Shown: positions 18,125-26,872 of the stretch, piece after piece
How positions within the stretch are numbered: the first letter of the stretch is position 1
Layout of the letters: each line of letters begins with the position of its first letter
Origin: Spirochaetota bacterium
Lineage (GTDB): Bacteria; Spirochaetota; Spirochaetia; Treponematales; UBA12059
DNA length: 64,000 bases
Direction: 5' to 3'
Assembly (NCBI GenBank): GCA_029560805.1
Contig: JAKQKE010000114.1
Location: 1 to 64,000 of the forward strand
Translations under genes and position numbers: made by a program
Notes under the pieces: generated by a model
Databases searched by the model: none
What the model was told of the DNA's origin: nothing
What the model saw: the letters and a program-made list of their open reading frames with translations, nothing else

Positions 18125-18883
18125 ATGCGACCCCTGATCGGCATAACCTCGTTCGACGACCAGAAGACCCGCTCGACCTACGCGGCCATCAACGCCAACT
18201 ACCTCTACTCGATAGACGCCGCGGGCGGGATCGCCGTGGTCCTACCAGGCCCGAGCGGGCTCCGTACGGCCGGCTCCTTCGCCGAGCCGGGCGACGACGA
18301 GCTGGCCGAGTCCGCCGAGGCCTACGCCGCCGGGCTGGACGGGCTCCTCCTGTCGGGCGGCGGCGACGTCAGCCCGCGGCTCCTCGGCCGCTCGCCGTCC
18401 CGCGGCGTGGCCCGCTTCGACTCGGACCGCGACCGCTGGGATCTGGCGCTATTCGCCGCCGCCCGCCGGCGCGGCCTGCCGGTACTCGGCGTCTGCCGGG
18501 GCTGCCAGGTCGTCAACGTCGCGCTCGGGGGCGGCCTCCACGAGGACCTGCCGACCGACCTGCCCGGCGCGGGCGGCCATTCCTTCGACGTGCCGATGGA
18601 CGAGCTGGCCCATGCCGTGGACATAGAGCCGGGCAGCCGCCTCGCCTCGGCCCTCGGCCAGACGCGCCTCCCTGTCAACAGCTTCCATCACCAGGCCGCG
18701 AGCGGGGCCGCCCCGGGCCTCGTCGTGACGGCCAGGGCCGACGACGGCGTCATCGAGGCCCTCGAGTCGCCGGCCGGCGAACCCTACCTCGTCGCCGTGC
18801 AGTTCCACCCCGAGGGCCTGACCAGGCGCTACCCGGCCTTTCTCGGCATCTTCAGGGGCTTCGTCGAGACCGCCCGCCGCTAA
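18125..18883 (+). CDS. Class I glutamine-amidotransferase-like gamma-glutamyl hydrolase (PuuD/C26 type)
   Basis: This 252-residue protein has the C26 signature: LSGGGDVSP near 79-87, the nucleophile elbow GVCRGCQ near 124-130, NSFHHQA near 184 and QFHPEG near 223-228 providing His and Glu. Relatives cleave gamma-glutamyl-GABA or other gamma-glutamyl amides. In this neighbourhood a gamma-glutamyl peptide bond, as found in peptidoglycan stems, is a conceivable substrate (inference). ATG 18125 has a GAGGAG site upstream. It is divergent from the racemase genes, and its stop overlaps the oppF stop by 4 bases. Confidence 0.85.
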   Translation: MRPLIGITSFDDQKTRSTYAAINANYLYSIDAAGGIAVVLPGPSGLRTAGSFAEPGDDELAESAEAYAAGLDGLLLSGGGDVSPRLLGRSPSRGVARFDSDRDRWDLALFAAARRRGLPVLGVCRGCQVVNVALGGGLHEDLPTDLPGAGGHSFDVPMDELAHAVDIEPGSRLASALGQTRLPVNSFHHQAASGAAPGLVVTARADDGVIEALESPAGEPYLVAVQFHPEGLTRRYPAFLGIFRGFVETARR

Positions 18884-19827
18884 GGCCCCGACGCGATCCG
18901 CGCGCGGTACGCGTCGGCCTCCTTCTCGTTGGCCAGCACGAAGTGCCCGCCGCCGACGTCGGTCCACGCCGGCTTGTCGGTCGAGCAGTCGTGGCACTTC
19001 GGGTCGTAGACCATGACCACCTTCTTCCGCTCCACGAGCGGGTCGGGCTGGGGTATGGCCGAAATCAGCGCGCGCGTATACGGGTGGAGCGGGTTCCTGA
19101 ACAGCTCCTCGGTCTCCGCCAGCTCGACGATCTCGCCCTTGTTGATCACCGCGATACGGTCCGTGATGAAGCGGACCACCGACAGGTCGTGGGCGATGAA
19201 CAGGTAGGTCAAGCCCTTGGCCTTCTGGATGGCCGACAGCAGGTTGAGCACCTGGGCGCGTATCGACACGTCGAGGGCCGAGATCGGCTCGTCGGCCACC
19301 ACCAGTTCCGGCTCCATGATCAGCGCCCGGGCTATGCCGATGCGCTGGCGTTGGCCGCCGGAGAACTCGTGCGGGAAGCGCGAGGCGAATTCGGGCAGGA
19401 GACCGACCTCGAGCAGGGCCTTGGCGACCATGGCCCGTCGCTCCCCCTCGCTCCTCTTGACGCCGATATTGTACAGGCCCTCCGAGACGATGTAGTCGAC
19501 CTTGGCCCGCTCGTTCAACGATGCCATCGGGTCCTGGAAGATCATCTGGATCTTGCGCACCACCTCGCGGTCGAGCTCCTTGGGGATGCGGCCGCTGATC
19601 TCGCGGCCCTTGTACAGGATCGAGCCGGAGCTGGCGTCGTTGATCCTCACGATGGCGCGGCCGATGCTGGTCTTGCCGGAGCCCGACTCGCCGACGAGGC
19701 CGAAGGTCTCGCCCTTGTAGATCGAGAACGACACGCCCTTGACCGCCTTGAAGACGCCGCCGCCCTTCAGCCTGAAGCTTACCTCGAGGTCGCGCAGCTC
19801 GAGCACCGTCTCGCGTTCGCCGCTCAT
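18880..19827 (-). CDS. oppF: Oligopeptide ABC transporter ATP-binding protein OppF
   Basis: This 315-residue ATPase has Walker [10 protein letters not shown] near 51-59, the [15 protein letters not shown] signature near 163-177, Walker B LVVADEP and the switch His in FIAHDLS. The C-terminal OppF/DppF-type extension (oligopeptide_C-like, residues about 240-315) includes [11 protein letters not shown]. It energises peptide import with OppD at the membrane. Its start overlaps oppD by 4 bases (ATGA). It is the last gene of the oppBCDF operon. Confidence 0.9.
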   Translation of the reverse strand: MSGERETVLELRDLEVSFRLKGGGVFKAVKGVSFSIYKGETFGLVGESGSGKTSIGRAIVRINDASSGSILYKGREISGRIPKELDREVVRKIQMIFQDPMASLNERAKVDYIVSEGLYNIGVKRSEGERRAMVAKALLEVGLLPEFASRFPHEFSGGQRQRIGIARALIMEPELVVADEPISALDVSIRAQVLNLLSAIQKAKGLTYLFIAHDLSVVRFITDRIAVINKGEIVELAETEELFRNPLHPYTRALISAIPQPDPLVERKKVVMVYDPKCHDCSTDKPAWTDVGGGHFVLANEKEADAYRARIASGP

Positions 19828-20906
19828 AGCGCTCCTCCCACGGCGCCGAGTTTGGCGCCGCCGAGCTTGGCGCCGCCGAGTTTGGCGCGCATCGCGAGGA
19901 TGGCCGGGGGCGGCTCAATCCTCGGCGCGCGCGGGTCGAGCAGCCAGGTGGACGCCCGATGGGTCGGGCTCACCTCGAATTCCGGCGGCTCGGCGACGAA
20001 GTCGACCTTGAGCGCCTTGGGGTTGCGCGGCGCGAACGCATCGCCCCTGACCTCGTTGAACAGGTTGGGCGGCGTCCCGGATATCGAGTACAGCGGCCGG
20101 CCCTTGACGCCGAGCTGCGGCAGCGACGACAGGAGGGCCCACGTATACGGGTGCCTGGAATCGTAGAACACCTCCTCGGCCAGCCCGGTCTCGACGATCC
20201 TACCCGCGTACATCACCGCGACCCGGTCGGCCACGTTGGCCACCACGCCGAGGTCATGGGTGATGTAGACCGTCGTGAAGGCCAGGTCGCGCTGCAGGGC
20301 CTTGATCAGGCCGAGGATCTGGGCCTGGATGGTCACGTCGAGCGCGGTCGTCGGCTCGTCGCAGATCAGGATGCGCGGCTTGCAGGCCACCGCTATCGCT
20401 ATGACCACGCGCTGGCGCATGCCGCCGGAGAATTCGTGGGGGTACTGCCTGCGCCGCTCCTCGGGATTATCGATGCCTACGCGCTCGAGCATCTCGACGA
20501 CGGCGTGGTCGGCCTTCTTGCCGGACAGCCCGTGGTGCAGCTCGAAGACCTCGCGGATCTGGGCGCCTATCGTCAGGAGCGGGTTGAGCGCCGTCATCGG
20601 ATCCTGGAACACCATCGATATTTTCTTGCCACGCACGCCGAGCCAGTCGCGCTCTTCCTTGATCCTCGCCAGGTCGCGGCCCTCGAACATCGCCGAGCCC
20701 GAGTCGACCCAGCCGTTCCGGTCGAGCATGCCGATGAGCGACTTGGTCAGCACCGACTTGCCGGACCCAGACTCCCCGACGATCGCGAGCGTTTCGCCCT
20801 CGTACAGCTCGAGGCCCGCGCCCCGGATGGCGGTCAGGGTGCGGCCGCGCAGGTTGAACTTGATGACGAGGCCCTTGGCCTCGAGTATCGCCGGTCCGTT
20901 CGCCAT
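19824..20906 (-). CDS. oppD: Oligopeptide ABC transporter ATP-binding protein OppD
   Basis: This 360-residue ATPase has Walker [10 protein letters not shown] near 43-51, the [14 protein letters not shown] signature, Walker B ILICDEP and YITHDLG, plus the oligopeptide C-terminal domain ([20 protein letters not shown]). The last 20 residues are unusual: repeats of the pentad KLGGA ([14 protein letters not shown]) encoded by a short GC-rich tandem DNA repeat. That tail is absent from typical OppD and probably arose by slippage. It lies 11 bases after oppC and overlaps oppF. Confidence 0.9.
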   Translation of the reverse strand: MANGPAILEAKGLVIKFNLRGRTLTAIRGAGLELYEGETLAIVGESGSGKSVLTKSLIGMLDRNGWVDSGSAMFEGRDLARIKEERDWLGVRGKKISMVFQDPMTALNPLLTIGAQIREVFELHHGLSGKKADHAVVEMLERVGIDNPEERRRQYPHEFSGGMRQRVVIAIAVACKPRILICDEPTTALDVTIQAQILGLIKALQRDLAFTTVYITHDLGVVANVADRVAVMYAGRIVETGLAEEVFYDSRHPYTWALLSSLPQLGVKGRPLYSISGTPPNLFNEVRGDAFAPRNPKALKVDFVAEPPEFEVSPTHRASTWLLDPRAPRIEPPPAILAMRAKLGGAKLGGAKLGAVGGAL

Positions 20907-20917
20907 GTCCGCCGTCC

Positions 20918-21916
20918 TTACACGTGGTTACGCGGGTCGGACGCGTCGGAGAACGCGTTGCCGAGCACGTAGAACGAGATGGTTATCATCGACAGCACGA
21001 CCGTCGGGAACAGCAGCTGGTAGCGCAGCTCCGGGGACATCATGATCTGCCGCCCCTCGTTGACCAGGTTGCCGAGCGACGGGATGCTGACCGGCAGGCC
21101 CAGGCCTATGTAGGTCAGGAATACCTCCCAGCCTATGGTACCCGGTATCGACAGGGCGGTCTGCAGCATGATCACCGATACCAGGTAGGGTAGCAGGTTC
21201 TTGAAGATGATACGCCGCGTCGGCGTGCCGAGACAGCGCGACGCGAGGTTGTACTCCCGGTCTCTGATAATGACGATCTGGTTGCGCACGAACCTGGCGA
21301 GCCCCAGCCAGCCGGTCGCGCACATCGCTATGACCATGGTCCTGAAGCTCGGCCGGAGGATATACGACAGCAGCATCAGCACGATGGTCGTCGGTATGTT
21401 GTTGAGCACGTTGTAGAGCTCGGTGATCACGCCGTCGAGCCTGCGCACGTAGCCCCAGACGGCCCCGAAGGCGATGCCGACTACCATCTCGACGGCGCCG
21501 ACGATCAGGCCGATCAGGAGCGAGGTGCGCGTGCCGCTCCAGATCCTCGACCAGAGGTCCTGCCCTATCGTGTTCGTGCCGAACCAGAACTCGGCGCCCG
21601 GCTCGACATTCCTGTACTGCATGCCGGTGGCCGGGTCTATATGAATCTTGGTCGGGCTCTTCTGCCCGGGCAAGAGCGGCTGCACGAAGGTGAAGACGAG
21701 CAGCGTGACGAGCAGCGCGAGGAAGACCAAGGCCACCCTATTCTTGATGAAACCGCGCGCCGTCGAGCGCCAGTACGAGTAGTTGGAGTAGCCGCCGCGC
21801 TCGCCCGAGCTCGCGTCGAACTCGGCGGGCTCGAACAGGGAGGCGTCGAGGCCGTCCGCGGCAGCGCGGATCGCCTCGGGGCTCATCGGCCCGGCGCTCA
21901 TCCTGTCCCGCATCAT
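20918..21916 (-). CDS. oppC: Oligopeptide ABC transporter permease OppC
   Basis: This 332-residue permease has a cytoplasmic N-terminus of about 70 residues, a first helix near 76-95, a periplasmic loop with FWFGTNTIGQDLWSRI (typical of OppC/DppC), then five more helices and an EAA-type loop (ASRCLGTPTRRIIFKNLLP). The start at 21916 overlaps the oppB stop as ATGA, which decides it; the frame remains open for about 120 codons upstream, but those lie inside oppB. It pairs with OppB to form the channel. Confidence 0.92.
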   Translation of the reverse strand: MMRDRMSAGPMSPEAIRAAADGLDASLFEPAEFDASSGERGGYSNYSYWRSTARGFIKNRVALVFLALLVTLLVFTFVQPLLPGQKSPTKIHIDPATGMQYRNVEPGAEFWFGTNTIGQDLWSRIWSGTRTSLLIGLIVGAVEMVVGIAFGAVWGYVRRLDGVITELYNVLNNIPTTIVLMLLSYILRPSFRTMVIAMCATGWLGLARFVRNQIVIIRDREYNLASRCLGTPTRRIIFKNLLPYLVSVIMLQTALSIPGTIGWEVFLTYIGLGLPVSIPSLGNLVNEGRQIMMSPELRYQLLFPTVVLSMITISFYVLGNAFSDASDPRNHV

Positions 21917-22857
21917 CGCGAGGCCTCGCTCTTGGCCAGCTTGATGCGCGGGTCGAAGAGCGCCATCAGGAGGTCCCCGAGGAACAGCCCGACGATGCCT
22001 ATCGACGAGAAGATGAGCACGAGGCCCTGGACCATCGGGTTGTCCTGGCGCTGGATCACATCGACGAGGAGCCCTCCCATGCCCGGTATCGAGTACAGCG
22101 ACTCGATATAGATGGAGCCGGATATGGTCATCAGGATCGACGCGGGCAGGTACTGGGCCATCGGCACGTAGGCGTTGCGCATCACGTGCCTGACCATGAT
22201 CGCGGAGCGCGGCAGCCCCTTGGCCATCGCCAGGCGGATGTAGTCCTTGTTGAGCTCGTCGACCATGTAACGTCGCATCCACATGGCGTAGCCGGCGATG
22301 CTGCCGAGCGACATCGACAAGGCGGGCAGTATCCAGCTTGACGGCCGGTACTTGTCGAACAGCAACGGCAGGCCGAAGAGCTCGGTTACGTACAGCTGGA
22401 TGAACAGCAGGTACACGGCGAGCGGCACGGCGCTGACGAACACGACGTAGCCGGTCCAGAGCTTGTCCAGCGCGCGGCCCTTGTGCTTGGCCATCGACAC
22501 GCCCATCGCCAGGCCGGCGACGAGGGCGATCGCTATGGCGACGAGGCCGAAGCGCATGGAGTACGGTATCCTCGGCGCGACGACCTCGAGGACCGGCACG
22601 TCCTGACGGTATATCGTCGACACGCCGAGATCCCCGCGCAGGAGGCCGGCGTAGAACGAGCCGAGCTGGACATACCAGGGATCCAGGAGCCCCATCTTCT
22701 GGAGCACGGCCTCGCGCTGGCTCTCGCTGAGCTTATCGTAGCCGTCGCCGAAGTAGCCCTCGACGGGCAGGAGGCGCATCAGCAGGAACACCGCCGAGAC
22801 GACGATGAGCAGGGTGACGAGCGACTGCAGGAGCCGCCGGACGGTATACTTGAGCAT
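21913..22857 (-). CDS. oppB: Oligopeptide ABC transporter permease OppB
   Basis: This 314-residue permease begins MLKYTVRRLLQSLVTLLIV, the classic OppB/DppB N-terminus, with about six helices and the EAA loop DYIRLAMAKGLPRSAIMVRH near 215. ATG 22857 is chosen for that conserved start; the in-frame ATG at 22935 adds 26 charged residues without support. It is the first gene of oppBCDF and is divergent from the substrate-binding gene, so the 237-base gap should carry both promoters. It presumably imports peptides for the linked peptidases. Confidence 0.92.
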   Translation of the reverse strand: MLKYTVRRLLQSLVTLLIVVSAVFLLMRLLPVEGYFGDGYDKLSESQREAVLQKMGLLDPWYVQLGSFYAGLLRGDLGVSTIYRQDVPVLEVVAPRIPYSMRFGLVAIAIALVAGLAMGVSMAKHKGRALDKLWTGYVVFVSAVPLAVYLLFIQLYVTELFGLPLLFDKYRPSSWILPALSMSLGSIAGYAMWMRRYMVDELNKDYIRLAMAKGLPRSAIMVRHVMRNAYVPMAQYLPASILMTISGSIYIESLYSIPGMGGLLVDVIQRQDNPMVQGLVLIFSSIGIVGLFLGDLLMALFDPRIKLAKSEASR

Positions 22858-23009
22858 CTGACCCTGTCCGCCGCTGGCCCGGCCATCGCGGCGGCACTCC
22901 TCCTTGTAGAAGCGGTCGAAGCGACATCCTAACACGGTTTGGCCGAGGGGAAGCCGGGAAATTTCATGGCGGGATCATGGCATCGTTCCTACGGGAGGAA
23001 ACGTTTCGT

Positions 23010-23038
23010 TTGACGAGCGTTACTATCGATGGAATACT
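23010..23038 (+). promoter_or_regulatory. Predicted sigma70-type promoter of oppA
   Basis: TTGACG (23010-23015) and AATACT (23033-23038) are separated by 17 bases and lie 56 bases upstream of the oppA ATG. The region is less GC-rich than its surroundings. An AAGGAAAC ribosome site follows before the start codon. Confidence 0.6.
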
Positions 23039-23094
23039 TCTAGCGACGACGGTGTTACCGCCCTACGATTTCTGATCGGATAAGGAAACGACGC

Positions 23095-24915
23095 ATGAAG
23101 AAGAAACAGGCTCTGGCGATAGCCGTATTCGCGCTGTTCGCGATCGGCCAGGCATGGTCCCAGCGGAAGTCCGCCGATTATTACGAGATGTACGCGGGCG
23201 AGGTAACGACCCTCAACTACCTGATCTCGGGCTCGGAAAACGAGCATATCATGTTCGCCAACGTCATCGACAACCTGATCGAGTACGACCGGTACGGCGT
23301 CGTGCAGCCGGGCCTCGCCGAATCGTGGACGACCTCGCCCGACGGACTCGTCTGGACCTTCAAGCTCAGGAAGAACCTACGCTGGTACACCTGGCAGGGC
23401 AAGGAATACGGCGACGTGACGGCCCAGGACTGGGTCGACGCGGCCAAATACATCCTGACCAAGGCGAACGCCTCGCGCATCGTCGAGCCGCTATCCTCAG
23501 TCGTCAAGAACGCCGACGCCTACTACGAGGGCAAGCTATCGGACTTCGCGCAGGTCGGCGTACGGGCGCTCGACAAGGGCACGCTCGAGTATACCCTCGA
23601 GAAGCCGGTACCGTACTTCCTGTCGATGCTCAGCTACGTCACCTACCTACCGGTCAGCGGCAAGTTCCTGGCAGAGGCTGGCGCCGCCTTCGGCAGGGAC
23701 CAGACGAGGATCCTATACAACGGCGCCTACATCATGACCGAGTTCGAGCCCCAGGTGACGAGGGTGCTGACCAAGAACAAGAAGTACTGGGACCAGAAGA
23801 ACGTCCATATCGGGCGCCTGATCTATCGCTACAATAAGGAATACGCGACTCTGGCCCCCGAGCTGTTCCTGCGCGGGCAGACCTCGTACGCGGCCATCCC
23901 GTCGACCATCCTGGACACCTGGATGAAGGACCCGGCGAAGAAGGCCCAGATACACCCGGCTCGGACCAGCTCCTACACCTACTTCTACGGCTTCAACTTC
24001 AAGCCGACCTTCGCCGCCGAGTACGAGCCGGACAACTGGAAGGTCGCCGTCAACAACAAGAATTTCCGCAAGGCGGTCTTTCACGCGTTCGACCGCAAGG
24101 CCGCGATGCTAACCGCCGAGCCGTACGCGCCGAGCCGCAGGCTCCAGTCGACCGTGACGCCGCGCGGCTTCGTGAGCGCCGGCGGGCTCGACTACGTCGC
24201 CACCGGATCCCTGCTGGCCATCGCCAACGGCGACTCGTTCGACAAGGCCAAGGCGCTCCAGTACAAGGCCGCCGCGATGGCTGAGCTGGCCGGCAAGGCC
24301 ACGTTCCCGGTCAAGGTGATGATGCCGTACAACTCCAGCGGCTCCGAGTGGACGAACCGCGTCCAGGTCGTCGAGCAGCAGCTCGAGGCCCTGCTCGGTA
24401 AGGACTTCATCGACGTGATACCGGTGTCATTCCCGCCGACGGGCTTCCTCAACGCGACTAGGCGCTCCGGCAACTACGCGATGCAGGAGCTCAACTGGGG
24501 CCCGGACTACGCCGATCCGCAGACCTACACCGACCCCTTCGTCTCCGGCGCCAACTACATCTTCATCGATAGCTCGCCCGTCTACGCCAAGGGCGACGGC
24601 TCGACCGCCTACGACGAACTCGTGCGGGCCGCGATGGCCGAGACTGGCGACCTCAAGAAGCGCTACGAGCTATTCGCCAAGGCCGAGGCCTTCCTGATCG
24701 AGGAAGCGATGATCATACCGTACGCAATGGGCGGCGGCGGCTTCGAAGCGTCCAAGCTCGAGCCCTTCACCTGCCCCTACGCGCCGTTCGGCATGTCCAA
24801 CCTGAAGTTCAAGGGACAGATCGTGCTGGACAAGGCTCTCGACACCGAGGCCTATGAGCGGCTCGAGGCCCAGTGGAAGAAGGAGCGCGAGGCGGCGCTC
24901 AAAAAAGCGCGATAG
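23095..24915 (+). CDS. oppA: Peptide ABC transporter substrate-binding protein OppA
   Basis: This 606-residue protein belongs to solute-binding family 5. It has a Sec signal peptide (residues 1-22, MKKKQALAIAVFALFAIG then QAWSQ) without a lipobox cysteine, so it should be soluble in the periplasm rather than a lipoprotein. Typical segments are VQPGLAESWTTSPDGLVWTF near 70-89 and a C-terminal ligand cleft region (ELNWGPDYADPQTYTDPF). It captures oligopeptides for OppBCDF. The stop codon lies inside a strong hairpin, and a tandem repeat array follows at once. It is divergent from oppB. Confidence 0.93.
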   Translation: MKKKQALAIAVFALFAIGQAWSQRKSADYYEMYAGEVTTLNYLISGSENEHIMFANVIDNLIEYDRYGVVQPGLAESWTTSPDGLVWTFKLRKNLRWYTWQGKEYGDVTAQDWVDAAKYILTKANASRIVEPLSSVVKNADAYYEGKLSDFAQVGVRALDKGTLEYTLEKPVPYFLSMLSYVTYLPVSGKFLAEAGAAFGRDQTRILYNGAYIMTEFEPQVTRVLTKNKKYWDQKNVHIGRLIYRYNKEYATLAPELFLRGQTSYAAIPSTILDTWMKDPAKKAQIHPARTSSYTYFYGFNFKPTFAAEYEPDNWKVAVNNKNFRKAVFHAFDRKAAMLTAEPYAPSRRLQSTVTPRGFVSAGGLDYVATGSLLAIANGDSFDKAKALQYKAAAMAELAGKATFPVKVMMPYNSSGSEWTNRVQVVEQQLEALLGKDFIDVIPVSFPPTGFLNATRRSGNYAMQELNWGPDYADPQTYTDPFVSGANYIFIDSSPVYAKGDGSTAYDELVRAAMAETGDLKKRYELFAKAEAFLIEEAMIIPYAMGGGGFEASKLEPFTCPYAPFGMSNLKFKGQIVLDKALDTEAYERLEAQWKKEREAALKKAR

Positions 24916-25203
24916 CGGACCTTCGGCCGCTATCGCGTAGGGTAAGACCGTATCGCCGACGTAGCGCGGCGATACGGCAGCCGTTGTTCAAGCGGTCGAG
25001 CTAGCGCTCGCCGCTTAACAGCATGGAGCGGACCTTCGGCCGCTATCGCGTAGGGTAAGACCGTATCGCCGACGTAGCGCGGCGATACGGCAGCCGTTGT
25101 TCAAGCGGTCGAGCTAGCGCTCGCCGCTTAACGGCATGGAGCGGACCTTCGGCCGCTATCGCGTAGGGTAAGACCGTATCGCCGACGTAGCGCGGCGATA
25201 CGG
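24909..25203. repeat. Tandem 113-bp hairpin-bearing repeat, 2.5 copies, after oppA
   Basis: Units start at 24915, 25028 and 25141 (period 113); the first two differ at one visible base and the third is cut after about 63 bases. Each full unit holds two strong stems: CCGTATCGCC/GGCGATACGG (10 bp, 10-base loop) and AAGCGG-T-CGAGC/GCTCG-CCGCTT (11 bp with a bulge, loop TAGC). At the first unit, GCGATAGCGG/CCGCTATCGC forms a 10-bp hairpin that contains the oppA stop codon. This fills the whole 311-base gap before the acetyltransferase stop. No open frame of note and no poly-T tail are seen. It could be a 3' mRNA stabiliser, a REP/BIME-like element or tandem small-RNA units. Confidence 0.85.
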
Positions 25204-25226
25204 GTACTGCGACGCGGCGGCGGCCG

Positions 25227-25724
25227 TTAGAGCCGCTTGACCATCCGAATCTCTTCCCTGCCCCATTTTTCGATGAGCTTGCGCTTGCCGTCGGCGATGA
25301 AGCCGTGCTTCTCGTAGAAGCCGAGCCCTTTGGCGTTGCCGTCCAGGACCCACACGATCAGCTCTCCATAGCCCCGCGCCCTGGCGTAGTCAGCCACGAA
25401 GCCGAGCATGGAGCCGCCTATCCCGCCGCGGCAGAATTCCGGCTGCACGTAGATCGCGTTGATCTCGTACGAGTCGGCCGCGTCGTCGTCGCGACAGCGA
25501 CCGTGCCATGCGAAGCCCTTGACGACGCCGTCCGCCGGGTCGTCGAAGACGACGAATTCGCAGCCCGCCTCGAGGCGCGCCGCCGTCGCCTTGACGGCCC
25601 GGACGACCAGGCGCTCGGAGAACAGCTCGTGGTCGGATAGCAGGCCTCGGTACGCGTAGCGCCAGCCGCCTATCTGGATCTCGGCTATCCTGGGTATGTC
25701 GTCCGTAGTCGCGGTCCGTATCAT
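25227..25724 (-). CDS. GNAT-family N-acetyltransferase
   Basis: This 165-residue protein has the GNAT fold: MIRTATTDDIPRIAEIQ start, the YEINAIYVQPEF strand near 87-98, the acetyl-CoA loop CRGGIGGSML near 99-108 and GLGFYEKHGF near 140-149. The substrate amine is unknown. It is 12 bases downstream of the small membrane-protein gene and converges on the oppA repeat array. Cytoplasmic. Confidence 0.85.
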   Translation of the reverse strand: MIRTATTDDIPRIAEIQIGGWRYAYRGLLSDHELFSERLVVRAVKATAARLEAGCEFVVFDDPADGVVKGFAWHGRCRDDDAADSYEINAIYVQPEFCRGGIGGSMLGFVADYARARGYGELIVWVLDGNAKGLGFYEKHGFIADGKRKLIEKWGREEIRMVKRL

Positions 25725-25736
25725 GGGTGCTTCCTA

Positions 25737-26252
25737 CTATTGAAAGAAGCTGGCGCCGAGCCCGGTCGCGGCGTACAGAACGGCCGACGCGGCGCCCAGC
25801 TCGAAGGCGGCCCAGACGCAAGCGCCCCGGACGCTGAGACGACGGCCGGCGGGAGCGGCGACCGGGGCCCGGGGTACGAGGCCACTGGAACGGGGAACGA
25901 ACAGGACGGAGTACGGCGCGGCCGAGCCTGCGGCACCACCGTCCAAGTCGAGGCCGCCGACGGCTACGGGTTCGGCCGACCACGGTTCCGACTCGGCCCC
26001 GGTGGCGGGCGCGCCGGACGCGCCGGACGGCCGCCCCGAGGCGGGCGGCCTCCTGGCCAGTCCATCGTCCCGAAGGTACATGAACCAGGCCAGGGCGAGG
26101 AGGCAGATCATGATGAGCGGCATGAAAACTGAGGCGTAGTACGGACGGCCGAGGCCGATGAACGCGAACAGGAAGGACAAAGCCGACGAGGCGGCCGCGA
26201 TGGCGGTGCCGAGGCCGACCGTGCTCGGGCTGAAGAAACGCCGAAGCTCCAT
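25737..26252 (-). CDS. Small membrane protein of unknown function
   Basis: This 171-residue protein has two hydrophobic helices near residues 12-32 and 40-60, a Gly/Ala/Pro-rich soluble linker (65-135), and a third hydrophobic segment near 143-166 ending in Phe-Gln. No family is recognised. It is probably transcribed with the acetyltransferase gene downstream. The linker composition suggests a disordered loop between membrane anchors. Confidence 0.6.
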   Translation of the reverse strand: MELRRFFSPSTVGLGTAIAAASSALSFLFAFIGLGRPYYASVFMPLIMICLLALAWFMYLRDDGLARRPPASGRPSGASGAPATGAESEPWSAEPVAVGGLDLDGGAAGSAAPYSVLFVPRSSGLVPRAPVAAPAGRRLSVRGACVWAAFELGAASAVLYAATGLGASFFQ

Positions 26253-26290
26253 GGAGCGGCAGTATGGTGGCGCGGCGAGCGCTTGTCAAT

Positions 26291-26317
26291 AAAAACGGGC
26301 GCCAGGAGGCGCCCGTT
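26291..26317 (-). terminator. Intrinsic terminator of the 26339-26836 gene
   Basis: AACGGGCGCC/GGCGCCCGTT forms a 10-bp stem with a 4-base loop. Read on the minus strand it is followed by TTTTTATT, the classic U-tail. It lies 22 bases after the barrel-protein stop. Confidence 0.85.
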
Positions 26318-26338
26318 CAGTCTACCGTGACGCCTGGA

Positions 26339-26836
26339 TCAGAACTTGTAGAGCACGCCGAGGTACGAGGCGCGCAGGCCGCCCTCAACGTTGATGGCGA
26401 AGTGCTCGTTGATGAAGTAGCTCGAGCCGCCTATCGAGGCGATATAGAGGCCGGGGAGGATCTGCAGGCCGAGGCCGATGTAGCTGTCGACGTTGGCCAG
26501 CCAGGCCAGCTCGTCGGGCCACTCGATGGCGCCCCAGCAGAAGTGCACCGTGCCGAGGGCGGCGAGCGACAAGGGGAAGGTATCGCCGATGCCGAGGCCG
26601 GCCCGGGCAGCGACGCCATAGCTGAAGGGCAGGCTCTCGCCTATCATGAACTTGCCGATGGCGAACTCCGCCCCGCCGCCTATGTCGAGGCCCCAGACAT
26701 AGCCGTAGCCGATGCCCACGTTCACGTCGAGCGTGCCGGGAGCTATGATCATGCCGTCCTTGGCGACTGGCTCGGCGAACGCGAGAGCGGCCAGGATGAC
26801 GAGCGCCGCGACCAGGAGAACTCTTCTTTTAGCCAT
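26339..26836 (-). CDS. Small outer-membrane beta-barrel protein (hypothetical)
   Basis: This 165-residue protein has a Sec signal (MAKRRVLLVAALVILAALAFAEP), Gly/aromatic-rich strands such as VNVGIGYGYVWGLDIGGG, and a C-terminal LGVLYKF ending in Phe, as expected for a barrel recognised by the BamA machinery. It is a single gene with its own terminator. Its ending resembles that of the 175-residue barrel at 9525-10052. The function is unknown; the size fits an eight-stranded barrel. Confidence 0.7.
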   Translation of the reverse strand: MAKRRVLLVAALVILAALAFAEPVAKDGMIIAPGTLDVNVGIGYGYVWGLDIGGGAEFAIGKFMIGESLPFSYGVAARAGLGIGDTFPLSLAALGTVHFCWGAIEWPDELAWLANVDSYIGLGLQILPGLYIASIGGSSYFINEHFAINVEGGLRASYLGVLYKF

Positions 26837-26872
26837 ACGTACCTCCGAAGGGATGAAGTGAATGTACCATCA

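Noticed and set aside
25037..25200. Stand-alone intrinsic terminators within the 113-bp repeats
   Set aside because: The stems are strong but none is followed by a T-run on either strand.
24915..25203. CRISPR array
   Set aside because: Repeats are 113 bp in direct tandem with no unique spacers; no cas genes in the window.
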